Shown: one piece after another, positions 23,500-30,925 of the stretch
Layout: each line of letters starts with the position of its first letter
Position numbering within the stretch: the first letter of the stretch is position 1
Source: Betaproteobacteria bacterium
GTDB taxonomy: Bacteria; Pseudomonadota; Gammaproteobacteria; Burkholderiales; Ga0077523
DNA: 64,000 nt
Reading direction: 5' to 3'
Assembly: GCA_016713305.1 (NCBI GenBank)
Contig: JADJPK010000007.1
Coordinates: forward strand, 1-64,000
Made by a program: the position numbers and the translations under genes
The notes under the pieces: model-generated
The model's database searches: none
Seen by the model: the letters and a program-made list of their open reading frames with translations, nothing else
What the model was told of the DNA's origin: nothing

Positions 23500-26199
23500 T
23501 CAGGCGTCCCAGGGATTCGCGCGGTCCGTGGCGAGGCCGTACTTCTCGATGGCCTGGGCGACGACCTCGCGCTTGATCGTGCCCTCGTCCGCCAGCGCCG
23601 TGAGGGTGGCCACGACCACGTTCTGCCGGTCCACCTCGAAGAAGCGGCGCAGGTTGGCGCGGGAATCGCTGCGTCCGTAGCCGTCCGTGCCGAGCGTCAC
23701 GTACTTGCGGGGCACCCACGTGCGGGCCATGTCGGGCACGGCACGCATGTAGTCGGTGGCCGCCACGACCGGACCGGCGGTGTCCGCGAGGCAGCTTTCC
23801 ACCCACGACTTTCGCGGCGCCTGCGCGGGATGCAGCCGGTTCCAGCGTTCCACGTCCATGCCGTCGCGGCGCAGTTCGGTGAAGCTCGTGACGCTCCACA
23901 CGTCCGCCGCCACGTTCCACTCGGTTGCCAGCATCTCGGCCGCCGCGATGACTTCGCGCAGGATGGTGCCGGACCCCATGAGCTGCGCCCGGGCCTGGCC
24001 CTTCTTCGCCTTCGCTTCCTGCAGCCTGTACATGCCCTTGAGGATGCCTTGTTCCGCGCCCGCCGGCATGGCCGGATGGACGTAGTTCTCGTTCATCACC
24101 GTGACGTAATAGAACACGTCCTCCTGCGCTTCGAGCATGCGCCGTGCGCCGTCCTGGACGATGAGGGCGAGTTCGTAGCCGAAGCACGGGTCGTAGGCGA
24201 CGCAGTTGGGCACGGTGGAGAACAGTACGTGGCTCGAGCCGTCCTCGTGCTGCAGGCCTTCGCCGGACAGCGTCGTGCGGCCTGCCGTGGCGCCGAGCAG
24301 GAAGCCGCGGGCGCGCGAGTCGCCGGCGGCCCAGACGAGATCGCCGATGCGCTGGAAGCCGAAGCAGGAATAGAAGATGTAGAAGGGCAGCATCGGCACG
24401 CCGTGCGCGCTGTAGCTGGTGGCGGCCGCGATCCACGACGACAGGGCGCCGGCCTCGGTGATGCCTTCTTCCAGGATCTGGCCGTCGCGGGCTTCCTTGT
24501 AGTAGAGCAGCTCGTCCTTGTCCTCGGGGTCGTACAGCTGGCCCACGGACGAATAGATGGCAATCTGGCGGAAGAGTGCCTGCATGCCGAACGTGCGCGC
24601 CTCGTCCGCGACGATGGGAACGATGTGCTTGCCCAGCGTGGCGTCCTTCAGCCATTGCGTGAGCATCTGCACGAAGATCATCGTGGTGGACTGCTCGCGG
24701 CCGTTGGTGCCTTCGAGAAACTTCTGGATCGTCTGCACGGCGGGCACCGGCAGATCCTTCGCCTTGCCCACGCGCTGCGGGAGATAGCCGCCCAGCGCCT
24801 CGCGCCGGGAGTGGAGGTACTTCATCTCCGGGCTGTCGGCGGCCGGCTTGTGGAAGCGAAGGCTGGTGACGTCGTCGTTGCTGAGCGGCAATGCGAACCG
24901 GTCACGGAAGGCGATCAGCGCCTCGTCGTCCAGCTTCTTCTGCTGGTGCGTGGTCATCTTGCCCTGGCCCCAGTGGCCCATGCCGTAACCCTTCTTGGTC
25001 TGGGCCAGGATCACGGTCGGCTGGCCGCGATGATTCATGGCCGCGTGGTAGGCCGCGTAGATCTTCACCGGGTCGTGACCGCCGCGGCGGAGGCGGTCGA
25101 TGTCCTCGTTCGACAGGTGCGCCACCAGCGACTGCAATTCGGGGTACTTGCTGAAGAACTGTTCGCGGTTGAACTGGCCGTCGGTGGCGGCGTACCGCTG
25201 GAACTCGCCGTCCACCGTCTCGTGCAGCCGCTTGACGATCACGTTGTCGATGTCGCGCGCGAACAGCGGATCCCAGTCGGACCCCCACAGGAGCTTGATC
25301 ACGTTCCAGCCGGCGCCGGCGAACAGGCCTTCCAGTTCCTGCACGATGGAGCCGTTGCCGCGCACCGGGCCATCCAGCCGCTGCAGGTTGCAGTTGACCA
25401 CGAAGATCAGGTTGTCGAGGCCTTCGCGCGCCGCGAGCGACAGCCCGGCGAGCGATTCCGGTTCGTCCATCTCGCCGTCGCCAGGGAAGGACCACACCTT
25501 GCGCCCGGAGGTCTTGAGGATGCCGCGGTGCTCCAGGTAGCGCATGAAGCGCGCCTGATAGATGGCGTTCAGCGGTCCCAGGCCCATGGACCCCGTGGGG
25601 AACTGCCAGAACTCCGGCATCAGGTAGGGGTGGCAATAGGAGCACAACCCGGTGCCGCCCGTTTCCCGGCGATAGCTGTCGAGGTTCTCTTCCCCCAGCC
25701 GGCCTTCGAGGAAGGCGCGCGAGTACACCCCGGGCGCGGAGTGCGGCTGGAAGTAGATGAGATCGCCCGCCTGCCCCGCGCGGAAGAAATGATTGAAGCC
25801 CACCTCGAACAGATCCGCCGCAGAGGCGTAGCTGGCGATGTGTCCGCCCAGTTCCGAGTTCGCCTTGTTGGCCCGGACCACCATGGCGAGCGCGTTCCAG
25901 CGCACCAGCCCGATCAGCCGCTGTTCGATTTCCAGATTGCCCGGGAACTGCGGCTGGCTGCTGAGCGGGATGGTGTTGCGGTAGGGGGTGTTCAGCACCG
26001 GCGGCATGGGCACGTGCTTGTCGCGGGCGTGATCCAGCAGCTTGCGCAGCAGGTAGGTCGCGCGCTCCGGGCCCTCGTTCTCGATCACGGATTCGAGGGC
26101 GCCGAGCCACTCGCGGGTCTCCACGGGGTCGATGTCCTTGGGCAGGACACGCCAGAAGGTGGACCAGTCGAGTTGCTGGATGTCGGAAAGATCGGTCAT
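23500..26199 (-). CDS. aceE: Pyruvate dehydrogenase E1 component, homodimeric type
   Basis: An 899-aa thiamine-diphosphate enzyme that decarboxylates pyruvate and passes the acetyl group to the lipoyl domains of E2. The length equals the single-chain gammaproteobacterial/betaproteobacterial AceE. The ThDP motif is seen as SFPGDGEMDEPESL ... FVVNCNLQRLDGPVRGN (GDG...N). Also typical are GGHIASYASAADLFEVGFNHFF, TAGRTTLSGEGLQHEDGSSH and LGTDGYGRSDSRANLRRFF at the C-terminus. The gene stands alone on its strand: aceF and lpd are not downstream (the next feature is a terminator and a convergent gene). It is divergent from an Lrp-family regulator with an Lrp-like box between. Confidence 0.96.
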   Translation of the reverse strand: MTDLSDIQQLDWSTFWRVLPKDIDPVETREWLGALESVIENEGPERATYLLRKLLDHARDKHVPMPPVLNTPYRNTIPLSSQPQFPGNLEIEQRLIGLVRWNALAMVVRANKANSELGGHIASYASAADLFEVGFNHFFRAGQAGDLIYFQPHSAPGVYSRAFLEGRLGEENLDSYRRETGGTGLCSYCHPYLMPEFWQFPTGSMGLGPLNAIYQARFMRYLEHRGILKTSGRKVWSFPGDGEMDEPESLAGLSLAAREGLDNLIFVVNCNLQRLDGPVRGNGSIVQELEGLFAGAGWNVIKLLWGSDWDPLFARDIDNVIVKRLHETVDGEFQRYAATDGQFNREQFFSKYPELQSLVAHLSNEDIDRLRRGGHDPVKIYAAYHAAMNHRGQPTVILAQTKKGYGMGHWGQGKMTTHQQKKLDDEALIAFRDRFALPLSNDDVTSLRFHKPAADSPEMKYLHSRREALGGYLPQRVGKAKDLPVPAVQTIQKFLEGTNGREQSTTMIFVQMLTQWLKDATLGKHIVPIVADEARTFGMQALFRQIAIYSSVGQLYDPEDKDELLYYKEARDGQILEEGITEAGALSSWIAAATSYSAHGVPMLPFYIFYSCFGFQRIGDLVWAAGDSRARGFLLGATAGRTTLSGEGLQHEDGSSHVLFSTVPNCVAYDPCFGYELALIVQDGARRMLEAQEDVFYYVTVMNENYVHPAMPAGAEQGILKGMYRLQEAKAKKGQARAQLMGSGTILREVIAAAEMLATEWNVAADVWSVTSFTELRRDGMDVERWNRLHPAQAPRKSWVESCLADTAGPVVAATDYMRAVPDMARTWVPRKYVTLGTDGYGRSDSRANLRRFFEVDRQNVVVATLTALADEGTIKREVVAQAIEKYGLATDRANPWDA

Positions 26200-26347
26200 G
26201 GAAATAGGCTCCGGAGTTCGCGATCCGCAAACGGTGACGGGGGATCGGGTGAATAACGGATGTTATCGGGAAATCACGAGCACGGGATGCCGAAGATGCC
26301 GGCAAAGAGAGCTGTTGTAAGAACAAACGTGAAGTATCTGCGCCGTT

Positions 26348-26366
26348 GGCAGCATGTTATGCTGCC
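26348..26366. promoter_or_regulatory. Palindromic Lrp-like operator between aceE and the Lrp-family gene
   Basis: GGCAGCAT-GTT-ATGCTGCC is a perfect 8-bp inverted repeat ending 26 bases before the regulator ATG. Its inner 15 bases, CAGCATGTTATGCTG (26350-26364), match the E. coli Lrp consensus YAGHAWATTWTDCTR at 14 of 15 positions. It is a likely autoregulatory site for the regulator and possibly for aceE, whose start is about 150 bases away. Confidence 0.55.
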
Positions 26367-26392
26367 GCGCGCCCTCATCGGACTGCCTGCAC

Positions 26393-26938
26393 ATGAACGA
26401 CACGTCACGGCTCGACGCCACGGACCAGCGGATCCTCACCCTGCTGCAGGGGGATGCCCGCATGAGCAACGTCGAATTGGCGAAGGCCGTGAACCTGTCG
26501 CCTTCGCCCTGTCTCGCGCGGGTCCGGGCGCTGGAGGAGCGCGGCTACATCAGCGGCTACGTCACGCTGCTGGACGCCCAGCGTCTGGGCCTGCAGGTGA
26601 GCGTGTTCATCCAGGTGCGGCTCGAACGGCAGATCGAGACTGCGCTGGAGCGGTTCGAGAACGCGATGATCGAACGGCCCGAGGTCATGGAGTGCTACCT
26701 CATGACCGGCAACGCGGACTACCTGCTCCGCGTGGTCGTGCCGGATCTGCCCGCATTGCAGGAGTTCATCGTCAACTACCTGTCGAGGGTTCCCGGCGTG
26801 GGCAACATCCAGTCGAGCATCGCACTCAAGCAGGTCAAGTACCAGACTGCCTTGCCGCTCCCCAGCGGGGACGCCGCCCGCAGACCCGGATCGGCAAAGG
26901 CGCCCCTTTCCCGCAGCCGCCCTCCTTCACGCAGGTGA
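26393..26938 (+). CDS. Lrp/AsnC-family transcriptional regulator
   Basis: A 181-aa regulator. The N-terminal winged helix-turn-helix is LDATDQRILTLLQGDARMSNVELAKAVNLSPSPCLARVRALEERGYI; the C-terminal half is a RAM/AsnC effector-binding domain (VSVFIQVRLERQIETALERFE, MECYLMTGNADYLLRVVV). Family members respond to amino acids or keto acids and often control the divergent neighbour, here aceE. The last 28 residues are Pro/Arg/Ser-rich and not part of the fold; they overlap the 3' end of the convergent PEP-CTERM gene by 12 bases. Start ATG 26393 lies 27 bases after the palindromic operator. Confidence 0.9.
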   Translation: MNDTSRLDATDQRILTLLQGDARMSNVELAKAVNLSPSPCLARVRALEERGYISGYVTLLDAQRLGLQVSVFIQVRLERQIETALERFENAMIERPEVMECYLMTGNADYLLRVVVPDLPALQEFIVNYLSRVPGVGNIQSSIALKQVKYQTALPLPSGDAARRPGSAKAPLSRSRPPSRR

Positions 26939-27631
26939 TGCACGCGATCCGGCAGCCTTCGAGTGCCTGCCCGCGAGGGCTGTCAGGAGCAGCAGGCCGG
27001 CAGCCGTCAAGGGGACGGTGCCCGGTTCGGGCACCGCGGTGATGTTGTCCACTCCCAGGGACGACACCGACGTGTCCCCCGGGAAGCCGGGGTTGAAGCT
27101 GTTGTACAGGCGGATGAAGGCGGCGGTTTGCAGGGCGGTCGTCACCGATCCGAGCTGCGGGGTCAGGGCATCGGCGGAAAGGTCGAACACCACGGTCTGC
27201 CAGCCGCTCCCCGCCGCCAGCGATATGGCCTGCGAAGAATAGGCCATGTTGGCGGGCGAGCCGCCTGCCGTCTGGTCCTCGATCAGGAGCCTCAGGTGCA
27301 GATCCGATGCGCCGAGGTTGACGACATCCATCGAAAGCGCCGTGACGCCCGCGGCCACGTAGTCCCCGTCCCAGCCCGCCGATCCGATCGCGACCAGCCT
27401 GCTTCCGGCGCCACTGCCTCCGAGGGAGGTGAGGCGCAGATAGTCGTCGTCCGCTCCGGCCGGCCCGCCTGCCGCGAGTTCGGGGGGGACGGGATTCGGA
27501 AAGCCGGTGATCCAGCCCTGGGTCGAGCCGTCCTCGAAATCGTTGTGCTGGCCGAGCGACACCGCGAGCGCCGGAGAGGCGGCCGCGGCGGACAGAAGGA
27601 AGGCGGCAACAGGTGCCTGGATCGGGTTCAT
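26927..27631 (-). CDS. PEP-CTERM sorting-domain protein
   Basis: A 234-aa exported protein. The signal peptide is MNPIQAPVAAFLLSAAAASPALA. The C-terminus has VPEPGT, a hydrophobic helix (VPLTAAGLLLLTALA) and a short basic end (GRHSK), a PEP-CTERM tail for exosortase sorting, followed by about ten further residues. The middle is a Gly/Ser/Asp-rich beta domain (HNDFEDGSTQGWITGFPNPVPP, then LHLRLLIED) resembling carbohydrate-binding-like modules; function unknown. Two adjacent Met codons (27634 and 27631) are both possible starts; GGAG spacing favours the second. A good sigma-54 promoter lies about 120 bases upstream. Confidence 0.88.
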   Translation of the reverse strand: MNPIQAPVAAFLLSAAAASPALAVSLGQHNDFEDGSTQGWITGFPNPVPPELAAGGPAGADDDYLRLTSLGGSGAGSRLVAIGSAGWDGDYVAAGVTALSMDVVNLGASDLHLRLLIEDQTAGGSPANMAYSSQAISLAAGSGWQTVVFDLSADALTPQLGSVTTALQTAAFIRLYNSFNPGFPGDTSVSSLGVDNITAVPEPGTVPLTAAGLLLLTALAGRHSKAAGSRASPA

Positions 27632-27750
27632 CATCGGTCTCCGCTTGTACGTGGTTGCAGGGTCCTGTTCGGACACGGGACGCCGCGCCGGGTTCGCGGA
27701 ATTCCGGCGCGCTGGCGATGCGGCACTGCGGGATCATTCGTCCGTCATCC

Positions 27751-27766
27751 GGCCACCGGCGTGCCG
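27751..27766 (-). promoter_or_regulatory. Sigma-54 (RpoN) promoter for the second PEP-CTERM gene
   Basis: On the minus strand, CGGCACGCCGGTGGCC matches TGGCACG-N4-TTGC with GGCACG exact and GC at the correct spacing (differences: first base and one T). It faces the PEP-CTERM gene. RpoN with PrsK/PrsR control is known for PEP-CTERM genes in some betaproteobacteria. Confidence 0.5.
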
Positions 27767-27777
27767 AGGGGCGTCGC

Positions 27778-27783
27778 TATAAT
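27778..27783 (+). promoter_or_regulatory. -10 box upstream of ccmI
   Basis: A perfect TATAAT lies 56 bases before the ccmI start. No convincing -35 hexamer is present, and the place where it should be overlaps the divergent sigma-54 site. Confidence 0.35.
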
Positions 27784-27839
27784 CCGGACCTTCGCCGAAT
27801 CCGGGTTTCGGCTTCGGACGTCTTCACCTTTCGGATTTC

Positions 27840-29051
27840 ATGCTCACCTTTTCTCTCGTCGCAGCGGCATGCGTGGCCGCTGCACTGGCCTTCCTGTTGC
27901 CGCCTCTGTTGTGGCGCAGCCGGCGTGCCCGGGTCACTTCCGAGTCGGCCAACGTCTCCATCTACCGCGATCAGCTCGCCGAGCTGAAGACGGACCTCGA
28001 CAAGGGAACGCTCTCGCGGGACCAGTACGACCAGTCCCGGGCGGAGATCGAGGACAGGCTGGCGGAGGACCTGCGCGCGGCCGAATCGGCGGTCGCCTCC
28101 GAAGGCCGGTCGGGCAAGTGGATTGCCGTCGCGCTCGCCGTGGTGCTGCCGCTCGCGGCCATCGGGCTCTACGCGCTGCTGGGCAATCCCGCGGCGCTCG
28201 ATCCGGTGAAGCGGCTGGGCATGACGCAGGAGGAAGCGGCGGAACGGCAGAAGATGGTCGATCTCACCGAACGCCTCGCTCAGCGCATGCGGCAACACCC
28301 GGAGGATCCCAAGGGCTGGAAGATGCTGGGGCGGGCCTACCGCGCGCTGGGCAAGATGCGCGAGTCTGCGGTGGCGCTGGAGAAAGGCATCGCCGCGGAC
28401 CCGAAGGATCCTTCCGGCTATGTCGACCTGGCCGAGACCCTGGCCATGATCGAAGGCGGCCGCGTGCAGGGCGATGCGGCGGGTCTCGCCGCGCGGGCTC
28501 TGGCGCTGGACCCCAAGAACGAGAAGGCGCTGGCACTGCTCGGGACCGCGGCCTTCGAGTCGCGCGATTTCGCCGGCGCCGTCCGTTACTGGGAGCGTTT
28601 GCGCGCGCTGGCACCTGACGGCTCGGAGTTCGCCAAGGCGATCGACGGTGGCATCGCCGAAGCAAAGGCGGCGATGGCGCAGAAACCGGCCGAGGCCACC
28701 GATGGCAAGGAGAGAATCACGGGCATGGTGGAAGTCGCCCCCGCCCTTTCTGCCAAGCTCCCCCCTGACGCGACCGTGTTCATCTTCGCGCGACCGGTCC
28801 AGGGGCCCCGCATGCCGCTTGCCGTGATGCGTGCGTCGGTGAAGGATCTCCCGGTGAAGTTCCGCCTGGACGACAGCATGGGGATGGGCACGGGCGCGAA
28901 ACTGTCGTCGCAAAGCCAGGTCGTCGTGGCCGCGCGGATTTCTCTCACCGGATCGGCAACGCCCTCGGCCGGCGACCTCGAAGGCAGCAGCTCGCCGGTC
29001 AAACCGGGTGCGGCGGGCGTGAGGGTCGTGATCGACCGGCAGGTGCCGTGA
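27840..29051 (+). CDS. ccmI: c-type cytochrome biogenesis protein CcmI (CycH)
   Basis: A 403-aa inner-membrane protein of the system I cytochrome c maturation machinery, where it brings apocytochrome to the CcmF/H heme ligase. The N-terminal membrane helix (residues 1-25) is followed by the cytoplasmic leucine-zipper-like loop (NVSIYRDQLAELKTDLDKGTLSRDQYD, typical of CcmI) and a second helix at about 95-115. A periplasmic TPR region follows (about 140-275: WKMLGRAYRALGKMRESAVALEKGI). The C-terminal third is a beta-rich domain (TVFIFARPVQGPRMPLAV) found in longer CcmI proteins. The other ccm genes are not in the window; the downstream mltB overlaps its stop by four bases. Confidence 0.85.
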   Translation: MLTFSLVAAACVAAALAFLLPPLLWRSRRARVTSESANVSIYRDQLAELKTDLDKGTLSRDQYDQSRAEIEDRLAEDLRAAESAVASEGRSGKWIAVALAVVLPLAAIGLYALLGNPAALDPVKRLGMTQEEAAERQKMVDLTERLAQRMRQHPEDPKGWKMLGRAYRALGKMRESAVALEKGIAADPKDPSGYVDLAETLAMIEGGRVQGDAAGLAARALALDPKNEKALALLGTAAFESRDFAGAVRYWERLRALAPDGSEFAKAIDGGIAEAKAAMAQKPAEATDGKERITGMVEVAPALSAKLPPDATVFIFARPVQGPRMPLAVMRASVKDLPVKFRLDDSMGMGTGAKLSSQSQVVVAARISLTGSATPSAGDLEGSSSPVKPGAAGVRVVIDRQVP

Positions 29052-30049
29052 CGGTCTCGCGCCGGCAGATGCTCGCGCTCATGGCGGGTGCGTTCGCGCC
29101 GCCCGTGCGGGCATACGAGTTCCCGCCGATGCTGCGGGGTGACGTGGCGCTGTTCACGGAACGCATCTGCACACGGCACGGCCTCGATGAAGGAAAGGTG
29201 CGCGAGCTGCTGCTCGAGGCCCAGGTGCTGCCCGGCGTGCTCCGGGCGATTGCGACGCCCGGCACGGCCAAGCCCTGGCATGTCTTCCGCGCGAACTACC
29301 TGAGCAAGCCCCGCATCGATGGCGGAGTGGCCTTCTGGCGCGACAATGCGCCGCTGCTCGTGCAGGCACGCGAGACGTTCGGGGTGCCGGAGGAACTGAT
29401 CGTCGCGATCGTGGGCGTGGAAACGGTGTATGGCCGCACGACGGGCAGCTACCGCGTGCTCGACGCGCTCTTCACCCTCGGGTTCGAAGGCCAGAACCGG
29501 GCGGCGTACTTCCAGTCGGAACTCGAGGAACTGATGCTCCTGGCGCGAGACGGCATCGTGGATCCGCGGACCGTGAAGGGCTCCTACGCCGGCGCCATGG
29601 GCTGGCCCCAGTTCATGCCCTCCAGCCTGCGCCGTTACGGTGTGGACTTCGATGCGGACGGGCGCGTCGATCTCTGGTCGAGCCCGGCCGATATCATCGG
29701 CAGCGTCGCCAATTATTTCCGTCAGTTCGGCTGGCAGAGCGGGGCGGACGTCGTGCTGCGCGCGACGGTGCGCGAACCCTCCGAGGCCGCTTCGCTCGTG
29801 AGCCTCGGCGTGAAGCCCGCGGCCGGGCGCCAGCAGTTCGATGCCAAGGGGGTGACGACCGAGCGGCCCCTCAAGGACGGCGAGCTCGCATCGCTGCTGC
29901 TGTACGAGGGCGAGAACGAGGCGGAGTACTGGGCAGGCCTGGACAACTTCTACGCCATCACGCGGTACAACCGCAGCCAGAACTACGCCCTGGCCGTGTG
30001 GCAGCTGGCCCGGGCGCTGTCGGAAGCCCGCAGCCGGGCGTCCTGGTAG
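29048..30049 (+). CDS. mltB: Lytic murein transglycosylase B
   Basis: A 333-aa family-3 lytic transglycosylase that cleaves peptidoglycan glycan strands to 1,6-anhydro products. The N-terminus MTVSRRQMLALMAGAFAPPVRA is an export signal with an RRQML twin-arginine-like start rather than a lipobox. Catalytic Glu125 lies in VGVETVYGRTTG; further family marks are GSYAGAMGWPQFMPSS, the DADGRVDLW calcium-loop-like EF-hand region and NNFYAITRYNRS-type end. The start is GTG 29048, overlapping the ccmI stop as GTGA, so translation is probably coupled to ccmI; this is an odd functional pair. Confidence 0.9.
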   Translation: MTVSRRQMLALMAGAFAPPVRAYEFPPMLRGDVALFTERICTRHGLDEGKVRELLLEAQVLPGVLRAIATPGTAKPWHVFRANYLSKPRIDGGVAFWRDNAPLLVQARETFGVPEELIVAIVGVETVYGRTTGSYRVLDALFTLGFEGQNRAAYFQSELEELMLLARDGIVDPRTVKGSYAGAMGWPQFMPSSLRRYGVDFDADGRVDLWSSPADIIGSVANYFRQFGWQSGADVVLRATVREPSEAASLVSLGVKPAAGRQQFDAKGVTTERPLKDGELASLLLYEGENEAEYWAGLDNFYAITRYNRSQNYALAVWQLARALSEARSRASW

Positions 30050-30134
30050 GCACCCCGCCCGGCGCGGGATCGTTGCCGCATCAGGCGCTGCTTTCCGTCC
30101 CGCCCGAACATCTGGCCCGAAACCGGAGCGACCC

Positions 30135-30770
30135 ATGAAACCTGCCGAACACGCCGCGCGGCTCGTCGATGCGCAGCACCATCTCGCCGAACGCGACGCC
30201 CTCATGCGACGGCTCATCGCCGCGCATGGTCCCTGCGGACTGCAGCCGCGTTGGCGTCGCGGTCCCTACGAGGCGCTGGTGCGTGCCGTGATGTACCAGC
30301 AGCTGCACGGCAAGGCGGCGGCGTCGATTCTTCGGCGGTTCATGGATCTGTACCCCGGCACACCGTTCCCGGCCCCCGATGCCGTCCTCGAGCTTCCGGA
30401 CGAGGCGCTGCGTTCCGCCGGACTGTCACGTCAGAAAGCGCGTTACGTGAGGGCGATCGCCAAAGCGGCGATCGGCGGCGTGATTCCGGTGAGCCGCCGC
30501 GGTCTTTCCGCCATGGACGACGAGGCGCTGATCGGGCAGTTCACGCAGGTTCTGGGCGTGGGTCGCTGGACGGTGGAGATGCTGCTCATCTTCACGCTGG
30601 GGCGCCTGGACGTGCTGCCCGTGGACGATTACGGCGTGCGCGCCGGGTTTCTGCGGCATGCGCGCGGCCGCGACAGCATCACCCCGCGGGAGCTGAAGGT
30701 GGTGGGCGAGCGCTGGGCGCCTTACCGGAGCGTGGCGTCGTGGTACCTGTGGCGGGCGGCGGAGGCGTGA
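30135..30770 (+). CDS. DNA-3-methyladenine glycosylase II (AlkA type, HhH-GPD)
   Basis: A 211-aa HhH-GPD base-excision repair glycosylase that removes alkylated purines from DNA. The helix-hairpin-helix is FTQVLGVGRWTVEMLL and the catalytic Asp is in LPVDDYGVRAGF. It lacks the N-terminal beta domain of E. coli AlkA, as do many short bacterial members, and lacks the Fe-S cluster Cys of EndoIII/MutY. Start ATG 30135 follows CGGAG. It lies 85 bases after mltB and may be read from the same transcript. Confidence 0.88.
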   Translation: MKPAEHAARLVDAQHHLAERDALMRRLIAAHGPCGLQPRWRRGPYEALVRAVMYQQLHGKAAASILRRFMDLYPGTPFPAPDAVLELPDEALRSAGLSRQKARYVRAIAKAAIGGVIPVSRRGLSAMDDEALIGQFTQVLGVGRWTVEMLLIFTLGRLDVLPVDDYGVRAGFLRHARGRDSITPRELKVVGERWAPYRSVASWYLWRAAEA

Positions 30771-30812
30771 GACGGGTGGCACGTTGCTGCTTCAGAATCG
30801 TGCGGTCCACAG

Positions 30813-30836
30813 ACCCGCCGCCCCGGTTCGGCGGGT
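30813..30836. terminator. Hairpin between the glycosylase and the STAND-BTAD regulator
   Basis: ACCCGCCG-CCCCGGTT-CGGCGGGT is a perfect 8-bp stem 43 bases after the glycosylase stop. It has no T-run, so it is a possible terminator by position only. Confidence 0.35.
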
Positions 30837-30925
30837 GCTGGCGATTCGGGAATATGCAATCCCATCCGTAGCCTATCGGTAAGACCGTCCGCGTTACCCT
30901 GTTTCCACGCTCACTGGAGCATCGC

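Noticed and set aside
23830..26256. 808-aa open frame on the plus strand
   Set aside because: Exactly antisense to aceE, with no domain-like sequence.
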